64,000 nucleotides of DNA, from contig NZ_JAFIBY010000005.1 in assembly GCF_017832355.1 (NCBI RefSeq), positions 1 to 64,000 on the forward strand. The letters are read 5' to 3'. Each line of letters starts with the position of its first letter. The stretch's first letter is position 1. This stretch comes from Serratia sp. PL17 (GTDB taxonomy: Bacteria > Pseudomonadota > Gammaproteobacteria > Enterobacterales > Enterobacteriaceae). Made by a program: the position numbers and the translations under genes. A model generated the notes under the pieces. That model ran no database searches. It was given only the letters and a program-made list of their open reading frames with translations, and was not told the origin of the DNA. This document shows positions 30,449 through 41,969 of this stretch, one piece after another.

Positions 30449-31366
30449 TTATTTTTTGTTGATCGGCCGACCGGACCAGTAACCTGCCAACAGCGAACCG
30501 GACAGGTTATGCCACACAGAGAACAGAGCTCCCGGCAGTGCAGCCAGCGGTGAGAAGTAGATTTTGCCCAGCGTGGCAGCCAACCCGGAGTTTTGCATAC
30601 CCACCTCAATCGCCAGTGTACGGCAGGTGGACTCATCAAAGCCGAATAGCTTACCGCCCCAATAACCGCTCAGTAACCCGATCGCGTTATGCAGGATCAC
30701 CGCGATGATCACGACCAGCCCAACCGAAGCAATGTGGCTCTGGCTACCGGCCACCACGGCGCTGATGATGGCCAAAATGCAGATCATAGAAAGCGCAGGC
30801 AGGATCGGCTCAATGCGTTTGACTGTTTTGGTAAAGGTGTGATGGACGATCAACCCCAGACCGATAGGGATCACCACGATCTGCAGAATACTGAGCAGCA
30901 TCCCCATGACGTCGACGCTGATCTCGGTATCGACATACAGACGGGTCAGCAGTGGCGTGGCGAATACGCCTACCAGCGTGGAAACCGCCGAGATGGTCAC
31001 GGACAGCGCCACATCACCTTTTGCCAGATAGATCATCACGTTGGAGGCGGTCCCGCTGGCGACGCTGCCGACCAGCACCATGCCGGCGGAAAGATCCGGT
31101 GGCATATGAAACAGCATTGCCAGTAACCAGGCCGCCAGCGGCATGATCAGGTAATGCAGGAAGATCCCCGCCGCCACGGGACCAGGACGAGATAATACGC
31201 GCTTAAAGTCATCCAGCCGCAGCGTGACGCCCATGGCGAACATGATCAGCATCAGCAATGGGCTGACGTAGGGGCCGATCCCGGTAAAGGTGGTGGGTGT
31301 GAAGTAGGCCGCGACGGCGAGCAGCACCGCCCACAGGGGGAATAATCGGGTAAATTTTGCCAGCAT
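30449..31366 (-). CDS. panS: Bile acid:sodium symporter family transporter, PanS-type
   Basis: The inner-membrane protein of 305 residues has about 9-10 hydrophobic segments and BASS-family motifs ([21 protein letters not shown] at about residues 98-118; [15 protein letters not shown] at about 250). It reads like the Salmonella PanS group, which imports ketopantoate, pantoate or related pantothenate precursors with sodium. It lies just downstream of lysC on the same strand, with 144 bases between. The substrate is inferred from family resemblance, and other organic anions are possible. Confidence 0.8.
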   Translation of the reverse strand: MLAKFTRLFPLWAVLLAVAAYFTPTTFTGIGPYVSPLLMLIMFAMGVTLRLDDFKRVLSRPGPVAAGIFLHYLIMPLAAWLLAMLFHMPPDLSAGMVLVGSVASGTASNVMIYLAKGDVALSVTISAVSTLVGVFATPLLTRLYVDTEISVDVMGMLLSILQIVVIPIGLGLIVHHTFTKTVKRIEPILPALSMICILAIISAVVAGSQSHIASVGLVVIIAVILHNAIGLLSGYWGGKLFGFDESTCRTLAIEVGMQNSGLAATLGKIYFSPLAALPGALFSVWHNLSGSLLAGYWSGRPINKK

Positions 31367-31472
31367 GAATGAGGTTTTCCTTAGCCAAATAGAACGATGG
31401 GGTGGAGTTGTGTTTTTTTGCGAGTTCAGCGGACTGAACCCCTACGGTTATGAACTGATTTTTTTGATGTAG

Positions 31473-31492
31473 GGGCGCAGCATGCTGCGCCC
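31473..31492. repeat. Perfect 20-bp palindrome between lysC and panS
   Basis: GGGCGCAGCATGCTGCGCCC is fully self-complementary. It lies 18 bases after the lysC stop. There is no T tract in the lysC direction, so it is not a classic terminator. It could stabilise the 3' end of the lysC message or be a protein site. Confidence 0.55.
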
Positions 31493-31510
31493 GCAAGGGA
31501 TGATAATAGT

Positions 31511-32878
31511 TTATTCGAACAGATTGTGATGCAGGGTGCGTACGACTTGCTCAGCGTCGTTACCCGGCACCAGGAAGCACAGGTTATAGCTGCTGGCACC
31601 GTAGCAAATCATGCGGATATTGAACGGGTCGAGCACGCCGAACACCTCTTTACCCACGCCGCAAGCCTGGGAAAGCTTATTGCCGATCAACGCCACCAGA
31701 GCCAGATTCTCTTCCACTTCCACCCGGCACAGCGACGATAGCTCGGTCAGCAGTGAGGTCGTTAACAGGCTGCCGCCCGTGGAGGTTGAACCCGTTGTAT
31801 CCATGGTCAGCGCGACGCTGACTTCGGAAGTGGTAATCAAGTCTACCGAGATATTGTGGCGTGCCAGAATGTTGAACACTTCGGCCAGAAAACCGCGTGC
31901 GTGCAGCATGTTAAGGCTGTGCAGCGTCAGCAGGGTTTGTTTACGGCGCAGCGCCAATGCACGAAAGAGCGGTGGGTTCTCGGTGGTGTTGCACACTAGG
32001 GTACCCCCGGCGGAAGGGTCTTTACTCGAGCCGACAAACACGGGGATATCGCTGCGTACCGCAGGCAATAGGGTGGCTGGGTGCAAAACTTTTGCACCAA
32101 AGGTCGCCATTTCTGCCGCTTCTTCGAAACCGATTTTATCAATGCGCTTCGCTGCGGGTACTACGCGTGGATCGGTGGTGTAGATGCCCGGTACGTCGGT
32201 CCAGATATCCACGCGACTGACGCTCAGCGCTTCACCCAACAGTGCTGCAGTGTAATCGCTGCCGCCACGGCCCAGCGTCGTTGTGCGGCCTTTGGGCTCG
32301 CTGCCGATAAAGCCTTGAGTAACCACTAAAGCTTCCTGCAGGCGTGGCTTGAGTAACGATTGGGCTAATTGACTCAGCGCTGCGCTATCCGGTGTGGCAC
32401 GCCCGAAATGGTCATCGGTGTGCATGACTTTACGGACGTCAAACCATTCCGCCTGTACGTTGCGAGCGCGAAGGATCTCAACGAACAGCAGGGTAGACAT
32501 TAATTCGCCGTGGCTGACCAGTTCGTCGGTCAGCGCCGTTGAGGTCGCCAGCGCCGCGGCCTCAGACAGCATGGCGATGTTCTCCAGCATGCGGTCGATT
32601 TCATCGCGGATCACGTCCGGATTGTCGAGGCGATCAAGGATGGCGTATTGAATTCGACGAATTTCATCGAGCTGATAGTTGCGCTTGTCGGCATCACTGC
32701 CTTCGGCCAGAGCCACCAACAGATTGGTGACGCCCGCGGACGCGGACAAGACCACCAGACGCACGGCCGGATTGGATAGCACGACGTCGGCGCTGCGATT
32801 CATGGCTTCATAATCAGCAACGCTGGTGCCGCCGAATTTGGCGACAACGGTGGAATTCTGGGGTGCTGCTTGGTTCAT
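31511..32878 (-). CDS. lysC: Lysine-sensitive aspartokinase III
   Basis: LysC phosphorylates aspartate, the first step of the lysine, threonine and methionine branch. The 455-residue protein has the kinase domain (VVAKFGGTSVADYEAMNRSA at residues 10-29; TTTLGRGGSDYTAALLGEAL) and C-terminal ACT domains for lysine feedback (LHSLNMLHARGFLAEVFNIL, ISVDLITTSEVSVALTMD). I chose the ATG at 32878 after GAGG. The longer frame runs into the riboswitch leader. It is monocistronic or leads into panS, and is controlled by the lysine riboswitch upstream. Confidence 0.97.
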   Translation of the reverse strand: MNQAAPQNSTVVAKFGGTSVADYEAMNRSADVVLSNPAVRLVVLSASAGVTNLLVALAEGSDADKRNYQLDEIRRIQYAILDRLDNPDVIRDEIDRMLENIAMLSEAAALATSTALTDELVSHGELMSTLLFVEILRARNVQAEWFDVRKVMHTDDHFGRATPDSAALSQLAQSLLKPRLQEALVVTQGFIGSEPKGRTTTLGRGGSDYTAALLGEALSVSRVDIWTDVPGIYTTDPRVVPAAKRIDKIGFEEAAEMATFGAKVLHPATLLPAVRSDIPVFVGSSKDPSAGGTLVCNTTENPPLFRALALRRKQTLLTLHSLNMLHARGFLAEVFNILARHNISVDLITTSEVSVALTMDTTGSTSTGGSLLTTSLLTELSSLCRVEVEENLALVALIGNKLSQACGVGKEVFGVLDPFNIRMICYGASSYNLCFLVPGNDAEQVVRTLHHNLFE

Positions 32879-32987
32879 GTAAAAACCTCGTGTCAGGGTG
32901 GCTCTATTCAGAGAGCGCTTTTTTCGTAGCCTTGGCACAAGGGAGGAGCGATAAACAGGGGGCAGGCGTAGAGGTTAACGCTACGAT

Positions 32988-33180
32988 ACACCCAGAAGCG
33001 CCCCACCTTGCTGACTGCCCTTACGGACAATCCCTGGTGACAACTCAGGGGATTCAGCCCCTGTAGCCGATATGATGAATGCCGCGCATCACCTTACCTC
33101 GGCGTCGCTCCCCCTCAAGCGTCGTCATTGGAGAACGGCTCCTCTGACACTCTACCTGGGCGACGCACCTCTTCTGGCTT
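32988..33180 (-). promoter_or_regulatory. Lysine riboswitch (L box) of lysC
   Basis: Read on the minus strand, this leader carries the conserved blocks of the lysine aptamer as in E. coli lysC: GCCAGAAGAGG near the start, GAGGAGCC, GCCGAGGT, ATCGGCTACAGGGGCTGAAT, CCCTGAGTTGTCACCAG and the closing CTTCTGGGTG that pairs with the first block to form P1. About 110 bases containing CTCCTCCCTTGTGCCAAGG and a small GCTCT/AGAGC hairpin separate it from the start codon and form the expression platform. Lysine binding is expected to switch lysC off. Confidence 0.93.
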
Positions 33181-33208
33181 GCACACGGGATGTGCAAGTA
33201 GGCTGTTA

Positions 33209-33237
33209 GGAATAGCCGGTAATCGCGCTGCTGTCAA
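33209..33237 (-). promoter_or_regulatory. Sigma-70 promoter of lysC
   Basis: On the minus strand TTGACA (33237-33232) and TATTCC (33214-33209) are separated by exactly 17 bases and lie about 30 bases upstream of the riboswitch. The -35 box overlaps the last codons and stop of the upstream antiporter gene (stop at 33234). Confidence 0.75.
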
Positions 33238-35042
33238 CGTCCAGACGTTGAGGGATTTTCATCTTGTACCAGCGCAATCAGCGTACAGGGTATCGCCGGG
33301 ACGAAACCGGTGCCTATCGGCTGCAACGTGCCGTCTTCCCGCTGACTGAATAACGGAATAACACCCTGATGTTTTTCAAGATATTCCAACCAGCCAAAGT
33401 TCTCGTTCAGCTTGGTGGCCTTGATGGTGGCACCCTGGGCGATCAGACTGCTTAACCGGCCGTAAGTGGCCTCTTGATTAAACAAAACTTCATGCCGACG
33501 GAAGCGTGAGCTTTCGCCACTGTTGCCGCGGCCTTTCAGCGGGGCGCCGGAACGGATAGCAAACACCTGCCCGTCGCCAAAAATATGGCCGAAGTGATAG
33601 ACCGCCAGTGCATTCTGATGGCGGTTGGGCGACAGTGCCAACACCTGCGCGGTATCGCTGAGATCAAGGAAGTTTTCGGCGTGTTCGGAGTAGGCATGTC
33701 CATAATACGCGGGAATGCCGTCCATTCGTGCCTGGCGGTAATATTCCCAGCTACTGTCGGTGACAATGACCGGGATATTCATTTTCATCAGCGCCTGCGC
33801 CAGCATGCGTGCCACGCTATTGGCTCCGACGATCAGCACCCCACGAGGTTTTTGTTGCTGTACCCGCAACCAGCGCGCCATCATGCCGCTGGTCAGGCTT
33901 TGCAACACCACGGTACCAATGATAACGGCGAACACCACCGTGACCAGACGATCGGCGCCGGGGTAGCCGCTGCGTTGCAATGTCAGGGCGAACAATGAAC
34001 TTACCGCTGCGGCGACGATGCCGCGCGGGGCGATCCAGCACAGCAGAAGGCGATCGCGCCAGTGCAAGGACGAGCGCCAGGTTGATACCGCAATACACAG
34101 TGGGCGCGCGATAAACTGCACCACCAGAAGCAGACCCAGCAACGGCCAGCCCATGTTCCACAGTGCCTGGATATCAAGCCGCGCGGCCAAAATGATAAAC
34201 AGCGCCGAAATCAGGATTGCCGACAGTTCTTCTTTGAAGGCCAATATGTCACTGGTATCCACATCCCGCATATTGGCCAGCCAGATGCCCATCACCGTAA
34301 CGGTCAGCAGACCGGATTCGTCAGCGATGGCGTTAGACACGCCAAAAGCGGTAAGCATAATGGCCAATACAGCAAGGTTTTGCAGGTAGCGTGGCAGCCA
34401 AACACGGCGGAGTGCCAGGCCCAACAGGTAACCGAACAATGCGCCAGCGACCATGCCGACAGCGGCGGTAATGCCCAGCGTGTAGAACAGGTGGGTATAG
34501 GATTCCGAATGCTGCTTCAGTACGATAAATTCAAATACCAGCAGCGTAAAGATGGCGCCGACCGGGTCGATCACGATGCCTTCCCAGCGCAGCACCTGGT
34601 TGATATTGGCATTTGGCCGCACGACGCGCATCAGCGGGGCAATGACGGTTGGACCGGTGACGACGGTGACTGCGCCGATCAGTGCCGCCAGCTCCGGCGG
34701 AAAGTCGAGCAGCCACCAGCAGGCTACGCCGATCACCAGGAAGGTCATCAGCATGCCGATGGTGACCAAATTGCGCACCACACCGCCGAGACCGCGTATC
34801 TCCTCGACGCGTAGTGTCAGCGCGCCTTCAAACAGAATAATGGCGACCGACAGCGACACCAGCGGGAACAGAAGATCGCCGAACAATGCATCCGGTTGAA
34901 CCAGATGGACCACGGGGCCTAACACAATGCCAAATACCAACAGTGGCAAAATAGCCGGCAGGCGCAACACCCAGGCGACCCACTGCGCCAGCAGCGAGCT
35001 CAATCCAATAACCACCAACATCAATGGGGCAGATAATTCCAT
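33234..35042 (-). CDS. CPA1-family cation:proton antiporter with TrkA-N-like domain
   Basis: This inner-membrane antiporter of about 602 residues has around 12 spans in residues 1-395 (CPA1 motifs AAVTVVTGPTVIAPL-type segment, RWEGIVIDPVGAIFTLL, and LLCWIAPRGIVAAAVSSLFAL). A cytosolic TrkA-N-like Rossmann domain follows from about 405 (GVLIVGANSVARMLAQALMKMNIPVIVTD), and then a C-terminal tail. It probably exchanges Na+ or K+ for H+ and senses nucleotide. I prefer the ATG at 35042, eight bases after AAGGA, over 35048. It is convergent with nothing and ends inside the lysC promoter. Confidence 0.88.
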   Translation of the reverse strand: MELSAPLMLVVIGLSSLLAQWVAWVLRLPAILPLLVFGIVLGPVVHLVQPDALFGDLLFPLVSLSVAIILFEGALTLRVEEIRGLGGVVRNLVTIGMLMTFLVIGVACWWLLDFPPELAALIGAVTVVTGPTVIAPLMRVVRPNANINQVLRWEGIVIDPVGAIFTLLVFEFIVLKQHSESYTHLFYTLGITAAVGMVAGALFGYLLGLALRRVWLPRYLQNLAVLAIMLTAFGVSNAIADESGLLTVTVMGIWLANMRDVDTSDILAFKEELSAILISALFIILAARLDIQALWNMGWPLLGLLLVVQFIARPLCIAVSTWRSSLHWRDRLLLCWIAPRGIVAAAVSSLFALTLQRSGYPGADRLVTVVFAVIIGTVVLQSLTSGMMARWLRVQQQKPRGVLIVGANSVARMLAQALMKMNIPVIVTDSSWEYYRQARMDGIPAYYGHAYSEHAENFLDLSDTAQVLALSPNRHQNALAVYHFGHIFGDGQVFAIRSGAPLKGRGNSGESSRFRRHEVLFNQEATYGRLSSLIAQGATIKATKLNENFGWLEYLEKHQGVIPLFSQREDGTLQPIGTGFVPAIPCTLIALVQDENPSTSGR

Positions 35043-35249
35043 AATCATGTCCTTCGTCTTTCAAACTACAGCCTGGTTGGCCGCGCATCCTTAGCCTAAT
35101 TACGTCAATGACGTGGTGATAATCTGCCACAGTTTAGTGACAGTTAAGTAACCCTGATAACAGGCTATTATCCAAAAGTATAGGGGAAGAGCTGAAACGA
35201 TGCGGCTGGGTTTAACAGTTAGCACCTATCGCAAGAAAAGAGATCATAA

Positions 35250-36962
<1,713 letters not shown>

Positions 36963-36986
36963 GCACCATTTGAATTGATGCCAATA

Positions 36987-37012
36987 AAAAACCCGCCGCG
37001 GCGGGTTTTTTT
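36987..37012. terminator. Bidirectional terminator between pgi and wzi
   Basis: AACCCGCCG/CGGCGGGTT forms a strong GC stem with an A run before it and seven T residues after it. It can therefore stop transcription of pgi from the left and of the wzi gene from the right. Confidence 0.92.
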
Positions 37013-37024
37013 ACGTCTGAAGGA

Positions 37025-38461
37025 TTACAGATTGATGGGTACTTCGAAACTGATACCTGCACCTACGTCATCGGCGGTGCTGGCATGGCTATTGGTGTAC
37101 CACAGGCTGGTATCAAACTTGACCTCGGAGGGCAAGGTATAGCCCCAGCCGAGCTGAATGCCTTTCAGCGTGTCAGATTTCGGGAATGCCTGGTTAATTG
37201 ACTGGCTGTTCGGGTTCACCTTGGCGTACACCAGACGGGTACTCCAGCGTTGGCTGTCGTCCAGTACCAGCTCTACGCGACCGGACAGCATTTGGCCGTC
37301 ACCGCCCATCGCGTGGCCCAGTGGGTAGCCTTGCTGGTAGTAGCCGCCTTTATAGGTGTAGTGGGTGTATACATAGTTTTTACGGCTCATGTCGGAGCGG
37401 GTGTCTGCCCCTTCAATGGACCAGTTGATGGTGGTCGTGCCCCATTCCGGGTGGCCTTCTAAGCCCAACAGGTAGGTATTTTGTGAAGGCAGATAACCCG
37501 CCTCATCTTCACCGACTAACTGACCGTACAGGCTGACTGGCAGGCCAATCAGCGGCTGCATTTTCAGCTTGAAGTCAAAGCCTGCGAGCTGGTTGCCGGG
37601 ATCGTTGCCTTTGCCAGAGTCATCGTTGTCCTTGCCAGTAAAAGCATCCCAGAAAGAGCTAAAGGACTGTGGTCGACCGCTGCCACCCCATTGCATGATG
37701 CGCGAAGCGCCCAACTCAAGGAAGTTGGTCGGCATCATGGTAAAGCGACCACCAATCAACTTGGTATCGGGTACGGAAGAGTACTGTGACAGCTGGCCGG
37801 CGGTAATCTGGTACTGCCAACGGCCAATCCAGGACAGCCAAGGGGTTTCAAACGGCGATTGGTCGGCGCGTTGCAGCATGAAACCGGCGACGGGACGGGC
37901 TGCGTCTGAACGGATCAAGCTGCCGTCATAACCTGGGCCCCACCACTGGGACACTTCACCGAAGGATAACCACTGGTTCCAGATTTTCACTGCGCCGTAG
38001 GAGCCGTTCAGGTTAAATTTGGAACCGTCACTGACGCGTTGGTCGCCTTCGACAGAGCCTTGAACGCGTACGTCCCAGAACTCACCGTTGGCACCCGCGC
38101 CAATAGTCAGGCGGTCATCGGCATATTCGTTTTGACCAAAGCCCTGTGGCGTGCCGGGTTTGTCGGTCGAGGCGTAACCACTGACACGAATATTGGCCTT
38201 GAGGGCATCAACCCGGCGTTGAACACGGTCGATGACATTTTTCTCGGTATTGGTAACCGGTTTGGCTTGCGAGATAACCGAGCTGATCTCTTCCTGGCTC
38301 AGCGGCCAAGTGGACAAGCTAACGTTAATGACACCGCGGTCGGACAACCAGGCCAGGTCGTTACGCAGATCGTTATCAGGAGTGACCAAGCCGGCGGCGT
38401 GACCGGTCAATGCACAGGTAAACAGGCCCGCCGCGACCAGTCCATTAAGTTTAGCGCGCAT
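37025..38461 (-). CDS. wzi: Wzi-family outer-membrane capsule assembly protein
   Basis: The 478-residue protein has a signal peptide (cleavage near GHA-AG) followed by an N-terminal helical region and an 18-strand beta-barrel pattern ending in aromatic/aliphatic alternation (GISFEVPINL). It resembles E. coli Wzi (479 residues), a surface lectin that holds group 1 capsule to the cell. No capsule genes are next to it. In E. coli the same chromosomal spot between pgi and psiE carries yjbEFGH, another exopolysaccharide locus. The ATG at 38461 follows GGGAAT. Confidence 0.85.
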   Translation of the reverse strand: MRAKLNGLVAAGLFTCALTGHAAGLVTPDNDLRNDLAWLSDRGVINVSLSTWPLSQEEISSVISQAKPVTNTEKNVIDRVQRRVDALKANIRVSGYASTDKPGTPQGFGQNEYADDRLTIGAGANGEFWDVRVQGSVEGDQRVSDGSKFNLNGSYGAVKIWNQWLSFGEVSQWWGPGYDGSLIRSDAARPVAGFMLQRADQSPFETPWLSWIGRWQYQITAGQLSQYSSVPDTKLIGGRFTMMPTNFLELGASRIMQWGGSGRPQSFSSFWDAFTGKDNDDSGKGNDPGNQLAGFDFKLKMQPLIGLPVSLYGQLVGEDEAGYLPSQNTYLLGLEGHPEWGTTTINWSIEGADTRSDMSRKNYVYTHYTYKGGYYQQGYPLGHAMGGDGQMLSGRVELVLDDSQRWSTRLVYAKVNPNSQSINQAFPKSDTLKGIQLGWGYTLPSEVKFDTSLWYTNSHASTADDVGAGISFEVPINL

Positions 38462-38682
38462 AAATATTCCCTTGTTAATTCAAGTTGTTTGTTTTATGTA
38501 AAGATCTATGACCCATGATAGTGGACATTTCAATTTGCTACAAATATATCCCTATGAAACATTTTCTTTTAACTAATTGAATAATACTTATTTTTTTATG
38601 GTTCTGAAGAGATATTAATTTTTAAGATAATGCCTATGTTAGGATCCACGGATAATTTTAATGGTATTTATGGGGAACAATT

Positions 38683-39090
38683 ATGGCAAAAACCTCCCGC
38701 TCCGTAATGGTGGCCAAAGGGCTGCAACGGGTGCTGAACGTTGGGCTGCTGCTGCTGGCGGCGATCTTGATCGTCTTTCTGGTGAAAGAAACCATTCATT
38801 TGGCGAAGGTGTTGTTTGTAAACAACGAGGAATCGACGTCCTATCTGCTGATTGAAGGGATTGTGATTTACTTCCTTTACTTTGAATTTATCGCCTTGAT
38901 TGTGAAGTATTTTGAGTCGGGCTATCACTTCCCGTTACGCTACTTTATTTATATCGGCATCACTGCCATCATCCGGCTGATCATTGTGGATCATGAAAAC
39001 CCAATAGATACGTTAATTTATTCCGCCGCGATATTGTTGCTGGTGGTGACGCTGTATCTGGCCAATACCGACCGCTTAAAGCGCGAATAA
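38683..39090 (+). CDS. psiE: Phosphate-starvation-inducible protein PsiE
   Basis: The small inner-membrane protein of 135 residues has four hydrophobic segments and is like E. coli PsiE in length and sequence ([58 protein letters not shown]). Its function is unknown. In E. coli it is induced by phosphate limitation and repressed by cAMP-CRP. GGGGAACAATT precedes the ATG. The 221 bases upstream are AT-rich, and I saw no certain Pho box. Confidence 0.93.
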   Translation: MAKTSRSVMVAKGLQRVLNVGLLLLAAILIVFLVKETIHLAKVLFVNNEESTSYLLIEGIVIYFLYFEFIALIVKYFESGYHFPLRYFIYIGITAIIRLIIVDHENPIDTLIYSAAILLLVVTLYLANTDRLKRE

Positions 39091-39091
39091 A

Positions 39092-39210
39092 TATCCTTCA
39101 TACTTGAAGCAGCAGCGTTAGCTGCAGGTGTGTACCCCCGTCACTGACCCGAGTCATCTCCTGGGGATTTACTCGCTTGCTGCCTTGTTGCAACGCCCAT
39201 TATTTTGGCG
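39092..39210. repeat. ERIC element between psiE and malG
   Basis: TATCCTTCATACTTGAAGCA at one end, the core ATCTCCTGGGGATTTACTCG, and CTTGTTGCAACGCCCATTATTTTGG at the other end correspond to the ERIC consensus along about 119 bp. The left end begins two bases after the psiE stop. The right end has lost the terminal GTATA. Confidence 0.82.
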
Positions 39211-39218
39211 GTTCCATA

Positions 39219-39243
39219 AAAATGGCGGCCCGTTGGGGCCGCC
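39219..39243 (-). terminator. Terminator of malEFG
   Basis: The stem GGCGGCCC / GGGCCGCC with a 4-base loop is followed on the minus strand by five T residues. It lies about 60 bases downstream of the malG stop. Confidence 0.85.
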
Positions 39244-39305
39244 GAAGACACAGGTATTGATCGGAAAAAACTGAAGTACATCAAACGTATTGCAGCGGCA
39301 CAAAC

Positions 39306-40196
39306 CTAACCTTTCACCCCACCGGCCGTCAGGCCTCCCACCAACCAGCGCTGTGCCAGCAGGAATACGGCGGTAATCGGGATGGCCGACAGTACCGCCG
39401 CAGCGGCAAAGTCGCCCCACAAATAGTTTTGCGGGTTGAGATATTGCTGCATGCCCACCGCCAGCGTGTAACTGTTGACGTCACGCAGCAGCAGCGAGGC
39501 GACCGGTACTTCGGTGATCGCAGCGATAAACGACAGAATAAACACCACCGCCAGAATCGGTACTGACAGCGGTAACAGCACCAGGCGGAAGGCCTGCCAC
39601 GGACTGGCACCGTCCAGTGCCGCCGCTTCTTCCAGCGAGTTGTCGATAGTTTCGAAATAGCCCTTGATGGTCCAGACGTGCAGCGCAATGCCGCCCATAT
39701 AGGCGAAGATCACCCCACCGTGGGTGTTCAGACCGATAAACGGGATGTATTGGCCCAGACGATCGAACAGGGCATACAACGCCACCAATGACAGTACCGC
39801 CGGGAACATCTGGAAAATCAGCATGCTTTTCAGCAGTGTACTCTTGCCGCGAAAACGCATGCGGGCAAACGCGTAGGCGCAGGTAGTGGACAGCGTGACG
39901 ATGCCGATGGCGGTGATCACTGCGATCTTGATCGAATTCCACAACCACAGCAGGACCGGGAACGGTGGCGGGGTGACGCTGCCGTCGGCGTGGGTCACGC
40001 TCATGCCGAGCGCCAACCGCCAGTGGTCCCATGAAATCTGTTCCGGTATCAGGCTGCCGGTGGCGAAGTTGCCGGAGCGCAGCGAGATAGTGACCACCAT
40101 CAGTAGCGGGAACATGATCAGGGCGATAAAACACAGCATCAGAGTATGGGTCATCCACAGGCGCAAGCGCTGGGATTTGGGTTGGACCATGGCCAT
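39306..40196 (-). CDS. malG: Maltose/maltodextrin ABC transporter permease MalG
   Basis: MalG is one of the two channel subunits of the MalFGK2 importer in the inner membrane. The 296-residue product equals E. coli MalG, from MAMVQPKSQ to LTAGGVKG. It has six spans and the EAA loop ([25 protein letters not shown]) that docks into MalK. It lies 11 bases after malF in the malEFG operon. Confidence 0.98.
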   Translation of the reverse strand: MAMVQPKSQRLRLWMTHTLMLCFIALIMFPLLMVVTISLRSGNFATGSLIPEQISWDHWRLALGMSVTHADGSVTPPPFPVLLWLWNSIKIAVITAIGIVTLSTTCAYAFARMRFRGKSTLLKSMLIFQMFPAVLSLVALYALFDRLGQYIPFIGLNTHGGVIFAYMGGIALHVWTIKGYFETIDNSLEEAAALDGASPWQAFRLVLLPLSVPILAVVFILSFIAAITEVPVASLLLRDVNSYTLAVGMQQYLNPQNYLWGDFAAAAVLSAIPITAVFLLAQRWLVGGLTAGGVKG

Positions 40197-40207
40197 TATT
40201 TTTCTCC

Positions 40208-41785
40208 CTAGTCGAAGTTCATCTTGCTGGCTTTAAGATTCAGGATCGCCAGGGCGCCCACCAGCAGGAAGATCAGTGTGGCAATGGCGGCTGCCAGCCC
40301 GAAGTCCTGCCCGCCGCCGCCTTCGAAGGCGATACGGTAGGTATAGCTGACCAACAGGTCGGTATAGCCGGCCGGTGTGGTGGTACCAATCATGTCAGGC
40401 CCGCCGTTGGTCAACAGTTGAATCAAGACAAAGTTATTAAAGTTGAAGGCAAAGCTGGCGATCATCAGTGGGGTCAGCGGTTTGATCAGCAGAGGCAACG
40501 TGATACGGAAAAAGTTCTGCATCGGGGTCGCGCCGTCCATTGCCGAAGCCTCGTACAAATCGTCTGGAATCGCCTTCAGCAGCCCCATACACAGGATCAT
40601 CATGTAGGGATAGCCCAACCAGGTATTGACGATCAAAATCATGCTTTTGGCCGTGATGGGGTCACTGAACCAGGCCGGTTTAATACCAAACAGATGGCTG
40701 AGCATCATGTTGATCTCACCAAAGCTTTGGTTAAACAACCCCTTGAAAATCAGTATCGAAATAAACGACGGCACCGCGTAGGGCAGTATCAGCATCACGC
40801 GATACACCGCTTTGCCTTTCAGCGCCTCCCACTGCACCACACAGGCCAAAACCATGCCTACAGCAACAGTGAGGATTACGGTCATCACCGAGAACACGAT
40901 GGTCCAGATAAAGATCGACACGAAGGGTTTCTTGATGCCTTCGTCCTGTAGGACGCGCAGGAAGTTTTTCCAGCCGATGGTGACGGTGTACCCTGGGCTG
41001 AGCGTCTCCTTGGCCCAGTTTCCGTCAGCATTTATGGCTTGATAGAAGCCAATGTCCGGGTTCGGTCGGTATTGAATATGGGTTTGTTGGTCGGTCAGCG
41101 TATTGCTGCCCTTATCCAGCGCATAAAGCGGGGAGGTGCCGGAAAATTGGCGCAGGGAACTCATGCGCAATTCGCCGCCGTCCGGCAGTAACGCGACCAG
41201 TTGGCTTAACGCTTGGCGGTTTTGCGTGATCACCCGCAGCGTGGCGCGTTCGCCCGCCGGTTCTGCACTTTCCTCCGTCAGTTTCAGCGTTTGCGGTGCA
41301 TTGGTATCAAAGCTGAAGGGATCGGAAATAAGCCGTTGGTCGCTGTCCGGGTGGGTTAACTGCAGGCGCCAACGTTGATTTTCCACCGGATAAAGCCCGA
41401 AGGTAAAGGTTTTGCCGGTTTGGAACTGGCGCTGCATCAGTACCGACTGAGCTCGTTCAAAGGTGAGCTGGTTGGTACTGCTGTAGTTGGTGAAGGCGAT
41501 GGCGATGGTACAAATTAGCGGAAACAGGACAAACAGCCCCATTCCGGCGATACCAGGATAGACATAGCGCCAGGCGTAAGCGCGGCGATTGGCAAAAACA
41601 TACAGCCCGGCGCTGACTAATATGAGCGTCAGAATGGCAAACAGGTATTCACCCTGTGCATACATCAACACAATCAGATAGCAGGTCACCAGACTGAACA
41701 GGCCGATGACCAGCCATTTCAGGATGTCACTCTGCCACCACTTCGACTTTTTGCGCGCAGGCGACCCGGCGTGAGCTAATTGCAT
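40208..41785 (-). CDS. malF: Maltose/maltodextrin ABC transporter permease MalF
   Basis: The inner-membrane channel subunit of 525 residues (514 in E. coli) has eight spans and the large periplasmic P2 domain at about residues 95-280 that contacts MalE. The EAA loop is [22 protein letters not shown]. The ATG at 41785 follows AAGGAACGCCCT. The longer open frame would run into the ERIC upstream and is rejected. Its N-terminus ([20 protein letters not shown]) is a little longer than in E. coli. Confidence 0.97.
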   Translation of the reverse strand: MQLAHAGSPARKKSKWWQSDILKWLVIGLFSLVTCYLIVLMYAQGEYLFAILTLILVSAGLYVFANRRAYAWRYVYPGIAGMGLFVLFPLICTIAIAFTNYSSTNQLTFERAQSVLMQRQFQTGKTFTFGLYPVENQRWRLQLTHPDSDQRLISDPFSFDTNAPQTLKLTEESAEPAGERATLRVITQNRQALSQLVALLPDGGELRMSSLRQFSGTSPLYALDKGSNTLTDQQTHIQYRPNPDIGFYQAINADGNWAKETLSPGYTVTIGWKNFLRVLQDEGIKKPFVSIFIWTIVFSVMTVILTVAVGMVLACVVQWEALKGKAVYRVMLILPYAVPSFISILIFKGLFNQSFGEINMMLSHLFGIKPAWFSDPITAKSMILIVNTWLGYPYMMILCMGLLKAIPDDLYEASAMDGATPMQNFFRITLPLLIKPLTPLMIASFAFNFNNFVLIQLLTNGGPDMIGTTTPAGYTDLLVSYTYRIAFEGGGGQDFGLAAAIATLIFLLVGALAILNLKASKMNFD

Positions 41786-41822
41786 AGGGCGTTCCTTTCT
41801 GTGAAGCAACAGCGGGACACTT

Positions 41823-41944
41823 CCCCCCTCATACTTGAAGCGGCACCTGTGTTGGCGGCGTCCGCTCACCCCGGTCAGATAACTCTCTGTGCTGCCGGGA
41901 TGTGCGTACTTGCCGTCGCGGTGTCACTCCAATTACTTCGGGGA
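41823..41944. repeat. Diverged ERIC element inside the malE-malF space
   Basis: CTCATACTTGAAGCGGCACCTGTGTTGGCGGC..., a partly degraded centre (GCTCACCCCGGTCAG, TGCCGGGATGTGC), and TCCAATTACTTCGGGG at the far end fit the ERIC layout over about 122 bp. It occupies most of the 184-base malE-malF gap. In E. coli REP repeats are at the same place and stabilise the malE message. Confidence 0.72.
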
Positions 41945-41969
41945 TGTTAATCCCGCACAACGTTGTGTG

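Noticed and set aside
31460-31492. The lysC-panS palindrome as a lysC terminator
   Set aside because: In the direction of lysC transcription the stem is followed by CTACATC and A residues, not T residues.
39481-40158. A 225-codon frame overlapping malG in another frame
   Set aside because: malG is near-identical to its E. coli counterpart, so the second frame is a shadow.
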